DNA from: Muribaculaceae bacterium
GTDB lineage: Bacteria > Bacteroidota > Bacteroidia > Bacteroidales > Muribaculaceae
NCBI GenBank assembly: GCA_017462345.1
Contig: JAFTRI010000039.1
Span: 1 to 56,759 of the forward strand
DNA length: 56,759 nt
Direction: 5' to 3'
Below are positions 19,663-28,611 of the stretch, piece by piece (the stretch's first letter is position 1; the number at the start of each line of letters is the position of its first letter). A program made the translations under genes and the position numbers. The notes beneath the pieces were generated by a model, which was not told the origin of the DNA, searched no databases, and saw only the letters and a list, made by a program, of their open reading frames with translations.

Positions 19663-21258
19663 TCAGGAAACAGAGCCTATTTCCATAATATCACGTTCAA
19701 ATGTGTCCCTGTCTGCCGCCCTATTTTTCAGTTTATTCCTATAAGTATAGATTGTATTCACCGAATAGTTCAGAATTTGCGCTATACGGGTAGAATCCTC
19801 GATGCCAAGACGCATAAGTGCCAAAATACGCAAATCAGTGTTCAGCAATTCACCGTCAGGCAATACAATCCGCTCATCCTGACGCAACAATGAGTTGACA
19901 TCAGCGACAAATGTAGGATATATGTGCAGGAAAGCATCATCAAATACCTGATAGAACTCCCCGCTCTGCTCATACACGAATTTACCTGACTTGGTTATCT
20001 TGTACAGATCATCGACATTCCCGGTACTTATCTTGCGGCTTACGAGCTTGCTGAACTGGTTCAGCTTATCCATATACACCGAACACATATCGAGGAACCT
20101 GCTCATATATACTTCCTTGATACGGTTGGCCTGTTGCAGATTCTGCTGAAGGACGGTCATTCTCCTCATTTCCCGCCGCAGGAACAACAATGTGACCACA
20201 AGAACCAAAACCAGCACTACCATTCCCCCCATCATTATATACATGCGTTCACGCCACGATTCAAGTTCCGCAGCATGAGACGACTCGATAATGGGCAAAG
20301 CCTCCGACGTCTGTATCATGCGCATTGCCGCGTGACACTTTACAGCATTGGCAAGTGCAACAGAAAGATAATTGTAAGCGCGGTCGATGTCATTGAGCTG
20401 AAACAGGCACTGTCCAAGCTCCTGCAACGACATAACTTCAAGCGTAGCCGATTTCACATCGGCAATTGCCGACAGGGTGAGATAATAGATATATTCATTG
20501 CGAATACCACGTGCCTTGGCGATATCCGCAACAATGTGCGACGCACGTGCATACATGTTGCTGCTTTCAGGCAATGATTCCAGAAGATTCACAAGTATAG
20601 CCTCGGCCTTGGAATAATCATGAACACTAAAATAGTATTCCCCCTGATTCAACTTATACTTGGCAGAATTTTCATCAAGTAACCCAATAAGAGACAACTG
20701 CGACTCCATACTCAACCGATTCCACCAATCGTGCACAGAAGGATAATTCATATAGAACGACGCAATATATGAATACATCTGGCGTCCGCAGTCATAGTAC
20801 AATTCCTTCATCCCGTCAGGAAGCCCCGCGACATCCACACTTTCATACTCGGATACAGCATCCTTTATAAATCCTGCAAGCGGCAGATATGTCGCACGTT
20901 TCAGCCTGAATGCCGTTGCAATAGAATCTTTTCCAAGTTCAAGAGCCGAATCATAAGCACGTGTATAATAAATCAAGGAAGAATCGGTATTGAACGCCGT
21001 ATATTCATCGGCAAGTTTCATCGTTGCATCCAGCCATAATTCGCTTCCAATCTCATTTTCATTACAAATGTCACACAACGAATCGATACGCTGCTGGTGG
21101 GCATTTATATAATGTCCACTCCCGGCGAGCTCCCGGTCAAGGCGTTTCAACGCCGATTTCACCTGCGCATCGGATATCGCAAGACCCGATGCATCAATCG
21201 GCAACATTAGTATTGTAAACAAAAGCAGGTATACCGGAATTCTTTTCATAAAGTCCAT
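19663..21258 (-). CDS. Membrane-bound TPR regulator, DUF6377 family
   Basis: A 531-residue protein: signal or N-terminal helix (ending near ASGLA), an extracytoplasmic tetratricopeptide-like region (about 60-320), one strong membrane helix (MVVLVLVLVVTLLFL, about 344-358), a cytoplasmic coiled stretch, and a C-terminal helix-turn-helix (LGIEDSTRIAQILNYSVNTI, then YTYRNKLKNRA). This is the layout of the DUF6377 transcriptional regulators of Bacteroidetes, which probably sense an envelope signal and act on DNA from the membrane. It diverges from the secreted protein at 21336 with a shared 77-bp promoter region, which is its likeliest target. An ATG at 21249 is an alternative start. Confidence 0.85.
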   Translation of the reverse strand: MDFMKRIPVYLLLFTILMLPIDASGLAISDAQVKSALKRLDRELAGSGHYINAHQQRIDSLCDICNENEIGSELWLDATMKLADEYTAFNTDSSLIYYTRAYDSALELGKDSIATAFRLKRATYLPLAGFIKDAVSEYESVDVAGLPDGMKELYYDCGRQMYSYIASFYMNYPSVHDWWNRLSMESQLSLIGLLDENSAKYKLNQGEYYFSVHDYSKAEAILVNLLESLPESSNMYARASHIVADIAKARGIRNEYIYYLTLSAIADVKSATLEVMSLQELGQCLFQLNDIDRAYNYLSVALANAVKCHAAMRMIQTSEALPIIESSHAAELESWRERMYIMMGGMVVLVLVLVVTLLFLRREMRRMTVLQQNLQQANRIKEVYMSRFLDMCSVYMDKLNQFSKLVSRKISTGNVDDLYKITKSGKFVYEQSGEFYQVFDDAFLHIYPTFVADVNSLLRQDERIVLPDGELLNTDLRILALMRLGIEDSTRIAQILNYSVNTIYTYRNKLKNRAADRDTFERDIMEIGSVS

Positions 21259-21276
21259 TTATATTGTCGTTGGCTG

Positions 21277-21284
21277 CAAATTTA
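21277..21284 (-). promoter_or_regulatory. -7 box for the DUF6377 gene
   Basis: TAAATTTG on the minus strand, 18 bases before the start codon at 21258. It faces the plus-strand -7 box at 21299, so the two promoters overlap. Confidence 0.5.
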
Positions 21285-21298
21285 CAAAAAACATTTCC

Positions 21299-21306
21299 TA
21301 TTTTTG
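21299..21306 (+). promoter_or_regulatory. -7 box for the secreted repeat protein
   Basis: TATTTTTG. It lies inside the longest reading frame (from 21264) and so argues for the downstream ATG at 21336. Confidence 0.55.
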
Positions 21307-21335
21307 TATCGCACAACTCCAAACGATTAGCCGAC

Positions 21336-22130
21336 ATGAACAGATTCATTCTAAGTCTATCAACTGCATTTTATCTGATAACCACCACAACCTTTTCAGC
21401 CCTTGCCGGTTCCGTTGTTCCCGATGACAAGACACTTGCACATGAGGGAGCTCGTCTCGGACGTGCTTTCAACATTGCCATGAAAGCAGGAGACGCCAAA
21501 GCACAGAACGACATCCTTAACGAATTCAACTCAATACTTGTCACATTAAAGAAACAGTCCCAGGCCGACATACTGACAGGCGCATTCAATAACTGCAATG
21601 TCCCCATAACCCGTCCCGAAACCGATGCCATCCTATACAGCAGGGCTCTCATGAATGCCCATATATCCAAAGACCCAATTGCCATCGAAGATGCTGAAGA
21701 CATTTCAGAAACGGTCAAAAAAATATACGCAACAGACCGCGAGGCACAGGAAGCCGACCGGTTCTCCAAGCTATATGAATGTGCTGTAAACGGAGCACGT
21801 CTCGGGTATGAATACAGCCTGACCAATGACAGTACCAGAAGCAAGGCAATAACCGACAACGCATCCGTCACACGTAATACCATCTGTTCAGCAGACTCTC
21901 TCTCGATAAAGGTATTCAACGACTCGTTTGACTATTATTCGATAAACCTTACTACACCGGAAAACGATGCTGAAATATACAGCAAGAAGATGAAGCAGGC
22001 CACTGCTTCAGGAAAGCAGTCCGACATCAATGCCATAGCCCGCATTGTCGGATATGTGTATGAACGATATTCTTTTGACCGCAGCAAGGAAGAAGCCGAC
22101 AAATTCAACAGTCTGCTTAACTCACTTTAG
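21336..22130 (+). CDS. Secreted protein with internal repeats, unknown function
   Basis: Not a family I recognise. The 264-residue product has a signal peptide (MNRFILSLSTAFYLITTTTF, cut near SALAG) and appears built of three to four related helical units of about 55-65 residues. The clearest pair is 95-147 (ETDAILYSRALMNA ... EAQEADRFSKLY) and 209-262 (ENDAEIYSKKMKQA ... SKEEADKFNSLL); residues 33-84 and 135-198 look like weaker copies. I chose the ATG at 21336 because the -7 box at 21299 and the signal peptide fit it. It diverges from the DUF6377 regulator and overlaps the converging hydrolase gene by nine bases. Confidence 0.6.
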   Translation: MNRFILSLSTAFYLITTTTFSALAGSVVPDDKTLAHEGARLGRAFNIAMKAGDAKAQNDILNEFNSILVTLKKQSQADILTGAFNNCNVPITRPETDAILYSRALMNAHISKDPIAIEDAEDISETVKKIYATDREAQEADRFSKLYECAVNGARLGYEYSLTNDSTRSKAITDNASVTRNTICSADSLSIKVFNDSFDYYSINLTTPENDAEIYSKKMKQATASGKQSDINAIARIVGYVYERYSFDRSKEEADKFNSLLNSL

Positions 22131-23231
22131 TATTCCTTCTTCTTTCAATATCCTGTCTATTTCCGTCGCCATTGACCAACGGTCCTGATCATTACGGTTT
22201 TCAAGGACTATCACAGCCACATTCTCCGACGGGAATTTAGCCAGATAGGCCTGATAGCCGCCATTATCCCCTGTATGATACACTTTAGCGGGATAGCCCG
22301 GTGTCTTATCCACAAACCACCCCATTGCATAGTAAGTGTCAGGACGCCGCTGGTAATCACAAAACGGGCTGTCTGTTACCGACACGACCGGAGTATAGGC
22401 CAGATTCACCAATGAGTCGGCAAGAACCGCCCCTGTAGCCAATGCATTTTCCCATAGAGCCAAATCCCGTACCGTAGAATATATGCCACCATCAGGGCGA
22501 GTGGCAAAGAATGTCTCTTCTCCATAATCGTACTCTTTCCAACGATCACCATCTGTCACATAGCCATGTGACTGGCATGCCGGTGTCACCTCAGGATCGA
22601 AATAATATGTAGAACGCATTCCACACGGAGTAAAAATCATCTGCTGCTGGTAATCCACAAACTTTTCACCTGAGATCCGCTCGATTACATCAGCGATAAG
22701 CAGGAATGTCGGATTCACATAGTCGTAATACTGTCCGGGAGCAAAGCGCAATTCCTTTACCTGCGGGAAATAGCTCATAGAAACAGAATCATCGGCATAT
22801 ACAATTCTTTGACGGGACGAACGGTCGCGACTGTCAGGAATCCCTGAAGACTGGCTTGCAAGGTGCTTCAATGTCACCTGTTTCCAAAAACCGGCAGTGT
22901 ACTCAGGGAAAAAACTGCCTGCATTATTATCCATGTCCAACAGACCCCGCTGCTGCAACATTAGCGCCCCTACAACAGTAAACTGTTTCGACACCGATGC
23001 AATGTTGAATGTTGTCGTCTCCGCAACAGGCCGCCGCGTCTCCATATCGGCAATACCATAATATCCCTCAGCCAATATACTGTCACCACGGACAATCATC
23101 ATTGCAGCACCCGGTTCGTCAGGCGCATATCGGGTCTGCATCAGTGAATCGACACGATAAGCCACACTCTTTGCCGACAGATGTCCAAACAACAGAACCG
23201 AAAGCAACACTAAACAATAACGTTTTACCAT
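22122..23231 (-). CDS. Beta-lactamase-fold serine hydrolase (class C/S12 family)
   Basis: A 369-residue exported protein (signal MVKRYCLVLLSVLLFGHLSA). It shows the penicillin-binding serine motif SVSK (S79-K82), the YxN motif YVN (Y171-N173) and HTG (319-321) in place of KTG. This set marks the S12/class C beta-lactamase-like family, which includes D-peptidases and esterases; antibiotic resistance cannot be inferred. It follows mutL by 15 bases on the same strand and is probably co-transcribed. It ends nine bases inside the converging repeat-protein gene. Confidence 0.9.
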   Translation of the reverse strand: MVKRYCLVLLSVLLFGHLSAKSVAYRVDSLMQTRYAPDEPGAAMMIVRGDSILAEGYYGIADMETRRPVAETTTFNIASVSKQFTVVGALMLQQRGLLDMDNNAGSFFPEYTAGFWKQVTLKHLASQSSGIPDSRDRSSRQRIVYADDSVSMSYFPQVKELRFAPGQYYDYVNPTFLLIADVIERISGEKFVDYQQQMIFTPCGMRSTYYFDPEVTPACQSHGYVTDGDRWKEYDYGEETFFATRPDGGIYSTVRDLALWENALATGAVLADSLVNLAYTPVVSVTDSPFCDYQRRPDTYYAMGWFVDKTPGYPAKVYHTGDNGGYQAYLAKFPSENVAVIVLENRNDQDRWSMATEIDRILKEEGILK

Positions 23232-23246
23232 AACAGCTAATCTTAT

Positions 23247-25130
23247 TTATACAAACATACGGCAAATATCATCCATCGGGATTATACTTAGCACCAACTT
23301 ACCGTCAGGAGTGTAATTGGGCGTTCCCAACTTGAACAGATCGCTCAACAGATGCTCCATATCGGCTTGTGTAAGGCTTTGTCCTATTTTTATTGCCGCC
23401 GCACGAGCCATTGTCAATGCGACCTTTTCCCTAAGCCCGTCCCCAAGTGACTCTCCGGTTTCAATCACATCCTCCACCATCTGCTGCACCACATCCTTAG
23501 GGTTTGTACTGCCAATTACCGACGGCACTCCGTTAATACTCCAAGAGTCATCTCCCAGATAAGACAAGTCAAACCCCAAAACCGACATATCGTCTGCAAT
23601 ACTTTCCATTACCGCATTCTGGGATGGCGACAGACGCACCACTTCAGGGAAAATTACACGTTGGGTTGCCAAAGCACCAATTCCGGCAAGCTCCATATAC
23701 CGGTCAAACAAAATCCTCACATGAGCCCTATGCTGGTCTATCACCATAATTCCGGATTTTGCCGGAGACAGTATATACCGGTTCTTCAATTGAATGGTGG
23801 TAACAGCAACGTCCTCAACAGGAATATCAAGAAGCGGCATCTGCTCTGTCTCCCTGTCTGATTCCCCGACATCAGCACTGTTCAGCACACTGCCTCTTAT
23901 ACCCGATGCAGAATCGGCTCTGCCCTGTTCAAAATCGGCATATAATCTCTCCCAATCACGTGTGGCCTCATTTATATTCCTTCGCCATGACGAGTCAGCC
24001 GACATGCGAGAGGCAACAGTTGTAGTACGAAAAGGATTGTAACCTCTGTCAAGGTCCTCACTGTGCTCGGCATTCGCATCAGGGTTAAATGCCGGAATTT
24101 CAGGGACATCCTCTGCGTCAAAATCTATCGACGGTACAGCGTTGAACTTTCCGAGCGATTCCTTGATTGCCGCGACAAGAATCTGCCATATAGGTTGTTC
24201 ATTCTCAAACTTTATCTCATTTTTAGTAGGATGGATATTAACGTCAATCGTTTCAGGCTCGACCTTAAAGTTCAGGAAATAATTGGGTTGTTCGTCGGCA
24301 GGTATCAGCTGTTCATAGCATTGCATCACCGCCTTATGAAAATAAGGATGCCTCATGTTCCGCCCATTGACAAAAAAATACTGCAAGGCATTGCGTTTAC
24401 GCGCATTCTCGGGCAATCCTACAAACCCCGAGACACGTACAATCGAGGTGTCGGTCTCGACCGGAATCAACTGCTTATCAAGAGACTTGCCAAACAAGTC
24501 AACAATACGCTGTTTCAATGAGCCGGGAAGCAACTGATACATAGTCACATCATTATGGATTAGCGTAAACCCGACACCGGTATTTACAAGAGTCAGACGT
24601 TCAAATTCATGAATGATATTACTCAATTCCACCGAATCCTTCTTTAAGAACTTTCGGCGGGCAGGCACGTTGAAAAACAAGTTTTTCACCATCATGTTAC
24701 ACCCTTGGGCACAAGCCTCAGGCTGCTGGCTTTCAACCTTGGATGCGCTTATCAACAAGCGTGTACCTACGGTATCGTCCTTTTTCATTGTGCGTAAGTC
24801 GACCTGTGCAATAGCTGCAATAGAAGCAAGAGCCTCGCCACGGAAACCCATCGTATGCAACGAAAACAGATCTGAAGCATGTGAAATCTTGGATGTGGCA
24901 TGACGTTCAAAGGCAAGGCGCGCATCAGTCATTGACATCCCACAACCGTTATCAACCACCTGAATCAGTGTACGCCCGGCATCTTTAAGAATTATCTTTA
25001 TATCGGTGGCTCCGGCGTCAACGGCATTCTCAACTAATTCCTTGACAACCGATGCAGGCCGTTGTATAACCTCTCCGGCGGCAATCTGGTTGGCGACCGA
25101 ATCGGGAAGGAGTCTTATAACATCACTCAT
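23247..25130 (-). CDS. mutL: DNA mismatch repair protein MutL
   Basis: Couples mismatch recognition by MutS to strand incision and removal. The 627-residue protein has the GHKL ATPase motifs ELVENAVDAG, DNGCGM and GFRGEALASI at the N-terminus, and a C-terminal dimerisation domain with IDQHRAHVRILFDRYM. The last differs from the DQHA(x)2E(x)4E endonuclease motif (A to R, E to V, E to D). The start MSDVIRLLPDSV is chosen at 25130 because a -7 box at 25153-25160 lies within the longer frame and the family begins here. The S12 hydrolase gene follows after 15 bases. Confidence 0.97.
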   Translation of the reverse strand: MSDVIRLLPDSVANQIAAGEVIQRPASVVKELVENAVDAGATDIKIILKDAGRTLIQVVDNGCGMSMTDARLAFERHATSKISHASDLFSLHTMGFRGEALASIAAIAQVDLRTMKKDDTVGTRLLISASKVESQQPEACAQGCNMMVKNLFFNVPARRKFLKKDSVELSNIIHEFERLTLVNTGVGFTLIHNDVTMYQLLPGSLKQRIVDLFGKSLDKQLIPVETDTSIVRVSGFVGLPENARKRNALQYFFVNGRNMRHPYFHKAVMQCYEQLIPADEQPNYFLNFKVEPETIDVNIHPTKNEIKFENEQPIWQILVAAIKESLGKFNAVPSIDFDAEDVPEIPAFNPDANAEHSEDLDRGYNPFRTTTVASRMSADSSWRRNINEATRDWERLYADFEQGRADSASGIRGSVLNSADVGESDRETEQMPLLDIPVEDVAVTTIQLKNRYILSPAKSGIMVIDQHRAHVRILFDRYMELAGIGALATQRVIFPEVVRLSPSQNAVMESIADDMSVLGFDLSYLGDDSWSINGVPSVIGSTNPKDVVQQMVEDVIETGESLGDGLREKVALTMARAAAIKIGQSLTQADMEHLLSDLFKLGTPNYTPDGKLVLSIIPMDDICRMFV

Positions 25131-25152
25131 TTCTATCTGCTTTTCTTTTCCA

Positions 25153-25160
25153 CAAAGGTA
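25153..25160 (-). promoter_or_regulatory. -7 box for mutL
   Basis: TACCTTTG on the minus strand, 22 bases before the ATG, with TGTG (three of four bases of TTTG) exactly 20 bases upstream at 25181-25184. It decides the mutL start. Confidence 0.65.
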
Positions 25161-25313
25161 CGACAAGATAACACATATTCCACAATCCATGCGCCATATT
25201 TTATCCGCATTTTATCGACACCGGTTTCTCTGCACACATCCGCTACAGCATTGCCGGGAACAAATTACGTCATGACACCCGTCCAAAGATTTTACCAAAT
25301 AAGGATTTTATAT

Positions 25314-25321
25314 TATTTTTG
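25314..25321 (+). promoter_or_regulatory. -7 box for manA
   Basis: TATTTTTG, with TTTT at the -33 position (25290-25293), three of four bases. The leader to the ATG at 25366 is about 38 bases. Confidence 0.55.
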
Positions 25322-25365
25322 TCATCCGTAACAGATAACTAAACGAAATAACGTTATAATCCGAT

Positions 25366-26349
25366 ATGAGCAGTTTAAGCCCATTAAGATTTGAACCATA
25401 CTATAAACCTGTACTTTGGGGAGGTGAACGCATTGCCTCATTCAAAGGGTTACCGCCCCATAATGAGCCGATAGGCGAAAGTTGGGAAATATCCGGACTT
25501 GAAGGCTACGAATCAAAAGTTTCCGAAGGGCAATTCATGGGTATGACTATTGACCGCCTCCTGTCAATACATGGTGAGGAGATATTAGGACAACGCCTTT
25601 ATAATCTCTACGGCAACAAATTCCCTCTGCTCATAAAATTCATCGATGCAAGCAAGGACCTGTCGGTACAGGTTCACCCCGATGACACCCTTGCCGCCAA
25701 ACGGCATAACTGCTGGGGCAAAACCGAATTATGGTACACACTTGACCCTGCCCCCGGAGCATATCTGTATTCCGGATTACAATCAAGCATAACACCCGAA
25801 CGGTTAAAAGAACACATCGCAAACAATACTTTCAGCGACGTTTTGGCCAAGTTTTATCCAAGCCGCGGTGACCTGTTCTACCTTCCGGCCGGACGCATCC
25901 ACAGTATCGGAGCAGGAAATCTAATCCTTGAAATACAACAGACATCGGATATTACCTATCGCGTTTACGACTACAACCGTACAGACCTTAACGGCAAGAA
26001 ACGCGAACTGCATATAGACCTCGCCCTTGACGCAATCGATTTCAGGGTGCATGAGGATTACATGCGGCACGTCGACCCGCTTTCCAACAGGGAAATAGTG
26101 CTGAAAGAATGCCCGTTCTTCTCCTCTTCCCTCATTTCAGCTGACAACCGGTTCCGTCTGCAAGTTTCACGTTACAACTCATTCCGTATCGTTATCGCCA
26201 CCAAAGGTAACGGAGCCATTGCCGACAATTGGGGAAATGAGGTGTCCATACGCCAAGGAAACACCCTCTTAATTCCGGCCTCTACACGATGGATCGACAT
26301 AATTCCATGCTCCGGACCGCTTGAAGTGGTTACAGCCTATATCCAATAA
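25366..26349 (+). CDS. manA: Mannose-6-phosphate isomerase, class I
   Basis: Interconverts mannose 6-phosphate and fructose 6-phosphate, supplying mannose for glycan synthesis or channelling it to glycolysis. The 327-residue cupin protein has the zinc-site motifs VQVHPDD (QxHP) and GKTELWY, the catalytic-side FYLPAGRIHSIG, and EIQQTSDITYRVYDY, all standard for the short bacterial ManA. The ATP-grasp gene follows after eight bases. Confidence 0.94.
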   Translation: MSSLSPLRFEPYYKPVLWGGERIASFKGLPPHNEPIGESWEISGLEGYESKVSEGQFMGMTIDRLLSIHGEEILGQRLYNLYGNKFPLLIKFIDASKDLSVQVHPDDTLAAKRHNCWGKTELWYTLDPAPGAYLYSGLQSSITPERLKEHIANNTFSDVLAKFYPSRGDLFYLPAGRIHSIGAGNLILEIQQTSDITYRVYDYNRTDLNGKKRELHIDLALDAIDFRVHEDYMRHVDPLSNREIVLKECPFFSSSLISADNRFRLQVSRYNSFRIVIATKGNGAIADNWGNEVSIRQGNTLLIPASTRWIDIIPCSGPLEVVTAYIQ

Positions 26350-26357
26350 CAGGAGTA

Positions 26358-27524
26358 ATGCGGCATATACACTTGTTTAACCCTGAAAACGACCTTGCCT
26401 TAGCATCAGGACTTACTCATTACACCCCGCCACCAAACGCAAGGCTGCTACATGATGCAGGTGCAGCCTTACCACTATGGTACGGAGACAAGGGCGACAA
26501 AGTCATAATGTCAGACAGCCACCGTCCATGGGTGGATTACGTTACCGGTACATTCAACCTCGGCACCGGGATATTCCTTCCTGAAGAGTGCACTTCCGGA
26601 TATGCAGCATCGCCTTGGGGATGGTCAGAAAACGCCCGGCAACAATTCATTAACGCCGGTGTAAGCACTGACATTCTACCTGACAGCGACAAAATAGCCG
26701 GAATGCGAAGATTGAGCCACCGTCGCATTACCATCGAGATAATATCACGGCTATCCGAAACTCTCGGCTTTAAAATTCCGGATATTCCGTTTGAGGCATA
26801 CACTGTAACAGATGTGGAAAATTACATCCGCCGCCACCCCGGATGCTACATTAAGCTGCCCTGGTCAAGCAGCGGACGAGGAGTGATAAACTCAGCATCA
26901 TTGCCGGATGCCGAATTACTACGGCGTTGCTGCGGAATGATAAAACGCCAAGGCTCAGTATTGTGCGAACCGGGACTTGACAAGATTCTCGACTTCGCAA
27001 TGCTATTTGAATGCAACGGAAAAAGAGTGGTTCATTCAGGATATTCGTCATTTTTCACCGACCACGGTACAGCCTATAGCGGCAATATCGTTACCGATGA
27101 CAGCACACTCTACAGGCTCATATCCCGACACATACAGCCGGAACGTCTAAATGCCGTTTCGGAAGCCTTATCGTCCATCTTTTCCGATATCATCGCCCCT
27201 TACTATCATGGAGCTTTCGGAGTGGATATGATGCTCTATCGCGACAATGGGAAAATATCTATAGCCCCTTGTGTTGAAGTGAATCTGCGCATGACGATGG
27301 GTATCGTTGCTCGACGCCTCAAACGTCTGCTTGCCCCGCACGGCAATGCCATATTCCGTGTCGGATACGGTACATACCCCTATCAGACCGCCCCTCCTGT
27401 TATAGAAAACGGCAATCTTGTACGCGGGTGTCTAAGTCTGATACCCGAATGCCGTGATTTTTTCATCACACTCTGTACCTATGACAGTTCAGAACCGTTT
27501 AAGTTCGCGATACAGCCGGTGTAA
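26358..27524 (+). CDS. ATP-grasp-like protein of unknown function
   Basis: A 388-residue cytosolic protein. The C-terminal two thirds reads like an ATP-grasp domain: nucleotide-binding YIKLPWSSSGRGVINS (about 168-183), VLCEPGLDKILDFAMLFE, and the metal-binding end GAFGVDMML followed by CVEVNLRMTMG (E and N as Mg ligands). The N-terminus (HIHLFNPENDLALASG) looks like a pre-ATP-grasp domain. Such enzymes ligate a carboxylate to an amine or thiol; the substrate is unknown. It follows manA closely, and its last 36 bases overlap the end of maf on the other strand. Proteins of this kind exist in Bacteroidetes, but I know of no function. Confidence 0.7.
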   Translation: MRHIHLFNPENDLALASGLTHYTPPPNARLLHDAGAALPLWYGDKGDKVIMSDSHRPWVDYVTGTFNLGTGIFLPEECTSGYAASPWGWSENARQQFINAGVSTDILPDSDKIAGMRRLSHRRITIEIISRLSETLGFKIPDIPFEAYTVTDVENYIRRHPGCYIKLPWSSSGRGVINSASLPDAELLRRCCGMIKRQGSVLCEPGLDKILDFAMLFECNGKRVVHSGYSSFFTDHGTAYSGNIVTDDSTLYRLISRHIQPERLNAVSEALSSIFSDIIAPYYHGAFGVDMMLYRDNGKISIAPCVEVNLRMTMGIVARRLKRLLAPHGNAIFRVGYGTYPYQTAPPVIENGNLVRGCLSLIPECRDFFITLCTYDSSEPFKFAIQPV

Positions 27525-28082
27525 CGGCAAGCCCATTACATTGTAGTAACTGCCATTAATCCCTTTGACACCTATACACCCTATCCATTCCTGGATACCG
27601 TATGCCCCGGCCTTGTCAAGCGGATGGAATAACTCAACATACTCATTTATTTCTTCATCAGCCAATTCAGCAAATTCAACCTCGGTAACAACCGAAAATG
27701 ACACCTGACGGGAGGCAGTCACTAACGTCACCCCGGTAACGACTTTATGGATATGCCCCGACAAAGCCCGCAACATCTCTTTGGCATTCTCTTCATCCGA
27801 CGGTTTTCCTAAAACCTCACCATTGTTTATCACTACCGTATCAGCCGTGATAATCAACTCGTCTGCCGACATTGAAAGCCTGTGAGCCTCAGCTTTTTTC
27901 TGCGAGATATAACATGCGACATCCTCTGCTTCAATATCATCAGGATAACTTTCGTCAATACCCAATCCTCTCGATACCGAGAAATCTATACCGAGCATAC
28001 CAAGCAACTCCCGTCGACGCGGGGATGCACTTGCAAGTTTTATCCGGTAACCGGAAAGATTATCGAGCGCTTTCATCACCAT
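27489..28082 (-). CDS. maf: Maf-like nucleotide pyrophosphatase
   Basis: Maf proteins hydrolyse nucleoside triphosphates (dTTP/UTP or modified bases) to monophosphates. The 197-residue product shows the SASPRRRELL signature (18-27), KKAEAH, ITADTVV and GKPSDEENA, and KAGAYGIQ. Start: the ATG at 28082 overlaps the kdsC stop; a second ATG two codons on (28076) is an alternative and places the initiation directly at the stop codon. It is the last gene of the operon, and its end overlaps the ATP-grasp gene by 36 bases. Confidence 0.93.
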   Translation of the reverse strand: MVMKALDNLSGYRIKLASASPRRRELLGMLGIDFSVSRGLGIDESYPDDIEAEDVACYISQKKAEAHRLSMSADELIITADTVVINNGEVLGKPSDEENAKEMLRALSGHIHKVVTGVTLVTASRQVSFSVVTEVEFAELADEEINEYVELFHPLDKAGAYGIQEWIGCIGVKGINGSYYNVMGLPLHRLYRELKRF

Positions 28083-28600
28083 CCGAATGCACGCGCCGAC
28101 GACATCCAGTCGCCGCGCACTCTCATTATCTGTTCAAGCAAGTCACGCCCCACACCTTCTCCGCCCCTGAACGGGGATATGTACATGGCAACATCTTTAA
28201 TGTCTTCAGCCGCATCGGCCGGTGCAACCGGCAAGCCCACGACCTGCATGACTTCGTAATCAGGGACGTCATCCCCCACGTATGCCACCTCCTCAGGCTG
28301 AAGACCATACTTGCTCATCCAAGCCTCAAGGCAAGGCATTTTCTGCGAGGCTTTCAAAAATATATCTGTTATACCCAATCCTGCAAAACGCAATCTCACA
28401 GCTTCGCTGTCCGCGCCAGTGATAATTGCAATCCTGTACCCGTGCTTCACTGCAAGCTGGAGCGCATATCCGTCTTTTATGTTCACCATGCGCATAGGTG
28501 TTCCATCGGGATGCAACGGTATGGTCGAAGGTGACAGCACTCCATCCACGTCAAACGCAATTCCCTTTATCTGCCTCAAATCGTAATTGATTCTGCTCAT
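28076..28600 (-). CDS. kdsC: 3-deoxy-manno-octulosonate 8-phosphate phosphatase
   Basis: HAD phosphatase that releases KDO from KDO 8-phosphate, upstream of KdsB (encoded at 9704). The 174-residue protein has motif I FDVDGVLS, motif II ITGADSE, the conserved Lys region LKASQK and motif IV VGDDVPDYEVM. No cap domain, as in KdsC tetramers. ATG at 28600 is preferred over the GTG two codons upstream. Its stop overlaps the maf start. Confidence 0.92.
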   Translation of the reverse strand: MSRINYDLRQIKGIAFDVDGVLSPSTIPLHPDGTPMRMVNIKDGYALQLAVKHGYRIAIITGADSEAVRLRFAGLGITDIFLKASQKMPCLEAWMSKYGLQPEEVAYVGDDVPDYEVMQVVGLPVAPADAAEDIKDVAMYISPFRGGEGVGRDLLEQIMRVRGDWMSSARAFGW

Positions 28601-28611
28601 AATCACAAGTA

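Noticed and set aside
22122-23231. Acquired antibiotic-resistance beta-lactamase
   Set aside because: The motifs show only the general S12/class C fold with HTG for KTG; it sits next to mutL and shows no sign of mobility.
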